Assembly: GCA_002471195.1 (NCBI GenBank)
Contig: DKPN01000065.1
Location: forward strand, 23,998-50,889
Direction: 5' to 3'
DNA length: 26,892 bases
Origin: Bacteroides sp. UBA7333
GTDB lineage: Bacteria > Bacteroidota > Bacteroidia > Bacteroidales > Bacteroidaceae
Under the pieces are notes generated by a model. The model made no database searches. It had not been told where the DNA came from and was given only the letters and a program-made list of their open reading frames with translations. How positions within the stretch are numbered: position 1 is the first letter of the stretch; each line of letters begins with the position of its first letter. Positions 23,518 through 26,892 of the stretch are shown in pieces. Position numbers and translations under genes: made by a program.

Positions 23518-24093
23518 TTAGTTCAAAATCATCGTTAGTCTATTGAATATAAACTTTATTATAACAGGACATATTAATAACAACAATGATACAATTATAG
23601 TAAACTTAAAACGCTGTTTTTCATTTATTTTAAAAAATACAGGAACTCCCTCCCATACGATATAAACAATATAAAATTGAAATACAGAACCAATAATAGC
23701 TAAATCGGGTAATATACCATCAATCATCCAAATCACAAATGTAATAACCAATGCATATCCAGCAAACTGCTGAGCCAACAAAACATCGCTTTGAGCATGA
23801 CACAAGCGGATTCGAAGCTCGTTGATAGCGTATGCCGATAAAAAAAATCCGCCAAATAAAGCGACAGCTATTGCACAACATCTTGTCATAGCCAACTGAA
23901 AACTTTCAGGTCCGCCCCATCCGGAAGATATTAATGAGCCTATGAAGTAGGATAAACCACATAAACCAATCATAGGATAAACAAAAGTCATAAAGACTTT
24001 TCGTTTATCCTCTTCTAAATTAATTTCTTCCCATGCTTTGGCAGGAGAAGAAATTAAAGTCAATACTGTTTTAAATAAATCTTTATAATTCAA
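23518..24093 (-). CDS. Yip1-domain integral membrane protein
   Basis: The 191-residue protein begins with a cytoplasmic segment, LFKTVLTLISSPAKAWEEINLEE (residues 6-28), the usual start of bacterial Yip1/DUF1282-type proteins. Five hydrophobic helices follow (about 33-52, 70-90, 108-125, 128-148, 163-185). The family is fairly common in Bacteroidota and has no firm function; Yip1 proteins of eukaryotes act in vesicle traffic, but that role cannot be transferred. It lies 2 nt after the NigD-like gene and 10 nt before smpB, so it belongs to the smpB-metH operon. Confidence 0.75.
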   Translation of the reverse strand: MNYKDLFKTVLTLISSPAKAWEEINLEEDKRKVFMTFVYPMIGLCGLSYFIGSLISSGWGGPESFQLAMTRCCAIAVALFGGFFLSAYAINELRIRLCHAQSDVLLAQQFAGYALVITFVIWMIDGILPDLAIIGSVFQFYIVYIVWEGVPVFFKINEKQRFKFTIIVSLLLLICPVIIKFIFNRLTMILN

Positions 24094-24095
24094 TG

Positions 24096-24893
24096 TTAAT
24101 TAGCAGAATTTGGTTTGTAGGTCAAAGAGTAAATTTTCTCTTTTGCAACATCGAGATCATTACTGTTTTCATTGACCATTGTATGTATTTCAATTGTAAC
24201 TTCATCTTTATGCATCACATTGATCAAATATGGCATAATGTTGTAAGATTTTATATAAAAGCTTGGGTATGTACCAAACATTTGATATGATGTAGTATAT
24301 ACACTACTAGTTTCTTTCACACCCGAGTGGCGTAAATGAAAAATCAACTTGCCCTCAACTTGTTTTTGGGGATAATAAACAAGAGTTAAGTGATGTTGTT
24401 CTTTTTGAATATAATAATCCACCCCTGTCATCAAATATCTGCCTTTGTGTAAATAAAGTTCTTTATCATTATTCATAAGGCTTCTTAAACGCAAGATGGG
24501 AGCAGTAGAAATTGAGTCATTCTTATCGCCCGATTGCAAAACTCTTTCAGTTTTAGCATCCACCGATACTGCATAGTTTAAGGTAGCATTTTTTAGAACT
24601 TTATCATAAAACAGATTTTCGTTGCCTTCTTCTTGGTAAGAATAAATAACATAAGCCATTTCTGTTTCTGAAGGCTTAAATTTATTTTGTGCTTCGACAG
24701 ATGATACAGAAATACGAGTTGGTTCAATAGTAATATCGTTAAAATCTAAAAACTTGGTAGTGCCGGCAATAGAGTTGTGTTGCACTTCAACGACGCCACC
24801 GCCCGAATAACTAAAGTTTTTATCCGATTTCATACAAGATGAAAAAGACAATACAGACAATAGAACAAAAGTGCTGATTTTAAATAATTTCAT
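24096..24893 (-). CDS. NigD-like lipoprotein
   Basis: The 265-residue protein has a lipoprotein signal (FSSC, Cys 20). The mature part matches the pattern of NigD-like proteins of Bacteroidota: an N-terminal OB-like region (about 35-120) with NKFKPSETEMAYVIYSYQEEG, and a C-terminal beta-sandwich (about 130-255) with YYIQKEQHHLTLVYYPQ and GKLIFHLRHSGV. NigD was named from a bacteriocin-related gene in Prevotella, but most relatives have no known role, and no bacteriocin genes are near. First gene of the NigD/Yip1/smpB/metH operon, with a -7 motif (TATCTTTG, minus strand, 24923-24916) just upstream. The family call rests on remembered patterns. Confidence 0.6.
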   Translation of the reverse strand: MKLFKISTFVLLSVLSFSSCMKSDKNFSYSGGGVVEVQHNSIAGTTKFLDFNDITIEPTRISVSSVEAQNKFKPSETEMAYVIYSYQEEGNENLFYDKVLKNATLNYAVSVDAKTERVLQSGDKNDSISTAPILRLRSLMNNDKELYLHKGRYLMTGVDYYIQKEQHHLTLVYYPQKQVEGKLIFHLRHSGVKETSSVYTTSYQMFGTYPSFYIKSYNIMPYLINVMHKDEVTIEIHTMVNENSNDLDVAKEKIYSLTYKPNSAN

Positions 24894-24915
24894 AATTACG
24901 ATTTTTTTGAGTTTG

Positions 24916-24923
24916 CAAAGATA
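24916..24923 (-). promoter_or_regulatory. -7 box of the NigD/Yip1/smpB/metH operon
   Basis: On the minus strand TATCTTTG matches TAnnTTTG. No good TTTG lies at -33; TTTA at 24948-24945 is the nearest, 21 nt upstream. A start near 24909 would leave a leader of about 16 nt. Confidence 0.5.
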
Positions 24924-24977
24924 TTAATTTTCATTGTTAATAAATAAATGCATTTATTTGAAAATATTGCATCAAAT

Positions 24978-25475
24978 TCAGATTATTTCTCCAAATAATT
25001 CAATATGTTGGTCAACATATCGAGCAATAGCTTCAGTTACATCTTCTTCCATCTCAAAATATTCTTCTTCTAATTCATCAAAAGCTTCATACTGTTCATA
25101 CATCGCCATAAAATCATCATCCGAACGTTCACGCTCTAAATCGGCACGATTAGCATCGTAAATCTTTTTAGCCTTGTATATTATTTTAGAGAATGATTCG
25201 AGTCCCCACATACGCATCACTTTTGCGAAAGGATTATCGAAAATGTATGCACCATATCCATTTTGAATTAATTGACAAAAGCCACCAACCATAATTTCAT
25301 CTCTAAAGATTTGATAAGCTAAAAGTGAGTGTTGTTCGCCACTCAATTTTGCCATGTTTTCGGCTGTAAATTCATCGTTTATGGTTTGTTTATATGCAGA
25401 AGTAAAAACTTCAATAAATTCATCCATTCCTTCGGATGCTCCTTTTTGAAGTTCTGAGTCATTAATTTTTATCAT
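24978..25475 (-). CDS. DMP19/DUF4375-like acidic protein
   Basis: The 165-residue cytoplasmic protein contains the DMP19-like core: HSLLAYQIFRDEIMVGGFCQLIQNGYGAYIFDNPFAKVMRMWG (about 48-90), with its GGFxQ and N-x-G-A positions, followed by helices. The last 55 residues are strongly acidic (DDDF, FDELEEEYFEMEEDVTEA). DMP19 of Neisseria is a DNA mimic that binds a repressor and histone-like proteins. DUF4375 relatives are numerous and few are tested, so DNA mimicry here is only a possibility. It is a single gene with a -7 motif (TATCTTTG, minus strand, 25510-25503) upstream. An alternative reading frame on the plus strand over the same bases is not coding. Confidence 0.7.
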   Translation of the reverse strand: MIKINDSELQKGASEGMDEFIEVFTSAYKQTINDEFTAENMAKLSGEQHSLLAYQIFRDEIMVGGFCQLIQNGYGAYIFDNPFAKVMRMWGLESFSKIIYKAKKIYDANRADLERERSDDDFMAMYEQYEAFDELEEEYFEMEEDVTEAIARYVDQHIELFGEII

Positions 25476-25502
25476 ATATAGTCATATCAATTAGTATAAA
25501 TG

Positions 25503-25510
25503 CAAAGATA
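25503..25510 (-). promoter_or_regulatory. -7 box of the DMP19-like gene
   Basis: On the minus strand TATCTTTG fits TAnnTTTG; the -33 region is AT-rich without TTTG. A start near 25496 leaves a leader of about 21 nt. The rest of the 256-nt gap up to 25731 shows no gene or hairpin. Confidence 0.45.
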
Positions 25511-25731
25511 TGAATAATGAATTAAATACGAATGATAATTGAGATGAAACACAGAGAGAAGTATGTAAATAATAATAGCTTAAAGAAGATTTTATAGCTT
25601 ATATTATTCAACGATATTAAATGCAACACTTTACAATGTTCTTTTCTACATTTAACATCACAAACATCAACAAACTACAAAGCACTGATATACAAACAAA
25701 TAAAACCGAAAAAACTTTTAAAAATCGATAA

Positions 25732-26130
25732 TTATAAAGTAAAACTAAGATATATTTCGAAAAAGAATGGAATGAGCCAGATACACCATAAAAAAATGCT
25801 CAATCTATTGTAATATAAATATGCTTTTGGCGATCTCACTACCAAAACCCATATAGCCCACATAGCATGCACCATGATAATGAAGATTGTTAAAACACCC
25901 AAAAGAGTGTGCAATTCATCATTGGTACCATTGAGTTGTGCTATACTCTTCATTAGGCCCACACCAATTGCGTTGCATACCAACCCAGACAGTATTAACC
26001 CGATATGCCAAAACTTCAATCTGCCTCGTACATGTTCTACCCAAACACCTATACTATAGAATAAAAGAGCAGCACTAATAACACAAATTGCAACAATTAA
26101 ATAATGAGCTTCGATTAGTTGAACATCCAT
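25732..26130 (-). CDS. HsmA/TIGR03987-like four-helix membrane protein
   Basis: The 132-residue protein has four hydrophobic helices (about 8-28, 40-60, 75-97, 106-128). The sequence pattern FYSIGVWVEHVRGRLKFWHIGLILSGLVCNAIG, then ELHTLLGVLTIFIIMVHAMWAIWVL, then RLSIFLWCIWLIPFF agrees with the family I recall as TIGR03987/HsmA (short membrane proteins with conserved GVW, KxWH, TxG and HAxWA positions). Function is unproven; conserved His and Trp residues in the helices could suggest heme or metal contact, but that is a guess. Single gene; no clear promoter or terminator seen. Confidence 0.7.
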   Translation of the reverse strand: MDVQLIEAHYLIVAICVISAALLFYSIGVWVEHVRGRLKFWHIGLILSGLVCNAIGVGLMKSIAQLNGTNDELHTLLGVLTIFIIMVHAMWAIWVLVVRSPKAYLYYNRLSIFLWCIWLIPFFFEIYLSFTL

Positions 26131-26254
26131 ATTTCGTTTATTTTAGAAACAATCTTTAACACAAATAGTTCAATCAAACATTAATTACTCTCGATTACCA
26201 TAAATTAATATATCTATTTATATTTCAATAAATTCATAAAAAGAAAGTCACCCT

Positions 26255-26285
26255 TTTGTATAAATCAGTAAAAACTGTAAATTTG
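26255..26285 (+). promoter_or_regulatory. Near-consensus Bacteroidota promoter
   Basis: TTTG (26255-26258), 19 nt, then TAAATTTG (26278-26285) is an exact match to the Bacteroidota consensus and spacing. Predicted start near 26292, leader about 56 nt before the NifU-like start codon. Confidence 0.8.
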
Positions 26286-26347
26286 CACCCGATTAAAAAG
26301 AATCAAGACTACGTATTATTAATTATATCACTTAAAAAGAGCTAATT

Positions 26348-26892
26348 ATGACTTATTCACACGAAGTGGAACACATGTGTGTTGTGAAGAAAGGTCCTAA
26401 CCACGGACCAGCTCCCATACCCGAAGAAGGCAAATGGGTAAAATCAAAAGAAATTGTTGATATTTCAGGTTTAACACACGGTGTAGGTTGGTGTGCTCCT
26501 CAACAAGGTGCTTGCAAACTTACTTTGAACGTTAAAAACGGTATCATTCAAGAAGCGTTGATCGAAACAATCGGTTGTTCAGGTATGACTCACTCTGCAG
26601 CTATGGCTTCAGAAATTCTTCCTGGAAAAACAATCTTGGAAGCATTAAACACTGACTTAGTATGTGATGCTATCAATACTGCTATGCGCGAATTGTTCTT
26701 GCAAATCGTTTACGGACGTACTCAATCTGCTTTCTCTGAAGGTGGTTTGATTATCGGTGCCGGTTTGGAAGACTTAGGTAAAGGTTTGCGTAGCCAAGTA
26801 GGTACTCTTTATGGTACTTTGGCTAAAGGTCCTCGCTACTTAGAAATGGCTGAAGGCTATATCAAAAATCTTTTCTTAGACAAAAATGACGA
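26348..26892 (+). CDS. NifU/IscU-like Fe-S cluster scaffold protein (5' part, runs off the window)
   Basis: From ATG 26348 the frame stays open to the window end (181 codons and 2 bases), so the C-terminus is missing. Residues about 40-115 resemble the IscU/NifU N-domain: GWCAPQQGACKLTLNVKNGIIQEALIETIGC (C49, C56, C77) and a further Cys106 in LVCDAIN, comparable to the three cluster-binding cysteines of IscU, though with different spacing around the first. A family-specific N-terminus (EVEHMCVVKKGPNHGPAPIP) and a Gly-rich C-terminal part (GAGLEDLGKGLRSQVGTLYG) set it apart from classic IscU. From memory, near-identical proteins are widespread in Bacteroidales and anaerobic Firmicutes, annotated as iron-sulfur cluster assembly scaffold, often followed by a GGGtGRT-type protein. 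Codon use and a consensus promoter suggest high expression. Confidence 0.85.
   Translation, partial: MTYSHEVEHMCVVKKGPNHGPAPIPEEGKWVKSKEIVDISGLTHGVGWCAPQQGACKLTLNVKNGIIQEALIETIGCSGMTHSAAMASEILPGKTILEALNTDLVCDAINTAMRELFLQIVYGRTQSAFSEGGLIIGAGLEDLGKGLRSQVGTLYGTLAKGPRYLEMAEGYIKNLFLDKND

Overview
The window looks like chromosomal DNA of a low-GC member of the Bacteroidota, most likely order Bacteroidales. The evidence is AT-rich sequence, several upstream regions with the Bacteroidota promoter pattern (TTTG-like -33 box, about 18-22 nt, then TAnnTTTG), little Shine-Dalgarno signal, many lipoproteins, and families typical of the group: a NigD-like lipoprotein, an OmpH/Skp-like protein, an HsmA-like protein, a TrmO/FecBCD cluster and a NifU-like scaffold. 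No rRNA, tRNA, IS element, phage gene or CRISPR array is visible, so this is mostly core or near-core chromosome.

Layout. 1-930 (minus): a two-gene unit with a small membrane protein and an OmpH/Skp-like lipoprotein. 1063-5060 (plus): the M20 dipeptidase pepD, a hairpin, then a beta-helix lipoprotein that overlaps a secreted endonuclease/exonuclease/phosphatase (EEP) protein. A bidirectional terminator separates these from class II fructose-bisphosphate aldolase (minus). 6504-8370: a cupin-like lipoprotein (plus) converges on a second secreted EEP paralogue (minus). 8583-8834: ribosomal protein L31 type B with a strong terminator. 9009-9130: four 23-nt-period direct repeats and two small palindromes, just before an SLC45-like sugar transporter (9144-10466). 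10727-16334: a tripartite RND efflux operon (adaptor, pump, TolC-like channel) with an operator-like inverted repeat at its promoter and a long terminal hairpin.

16361-20235 (plus): a compact FecBCD-type ABC importer (lipoprotein binding protein, permease, ATPase) followed by a TsaA/TrmO protein whose C-terminal half looks like a decayed FmdE domain. This is the most interesting cluster here, and its substrate is unknown. It converges on a minus-strand operon: NigD-like lipoprotein, Yip1-like membrane protein, smpB and metH. MetH lacks the reactivation domain and needs cobalamin, so the neighbouring importer could be a corrinoid or metal-chelate importer, but nothing in the sequence proves this.

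24978-26892: an acidic DMP19/DUF4375 protein and an HsmA/TIGR03987-like membrane protein (both minus), then the start of a NifU/IscU-like Fe-S scaffold gene (plus) with a near-consensus promoter; this gene runs off the window end.
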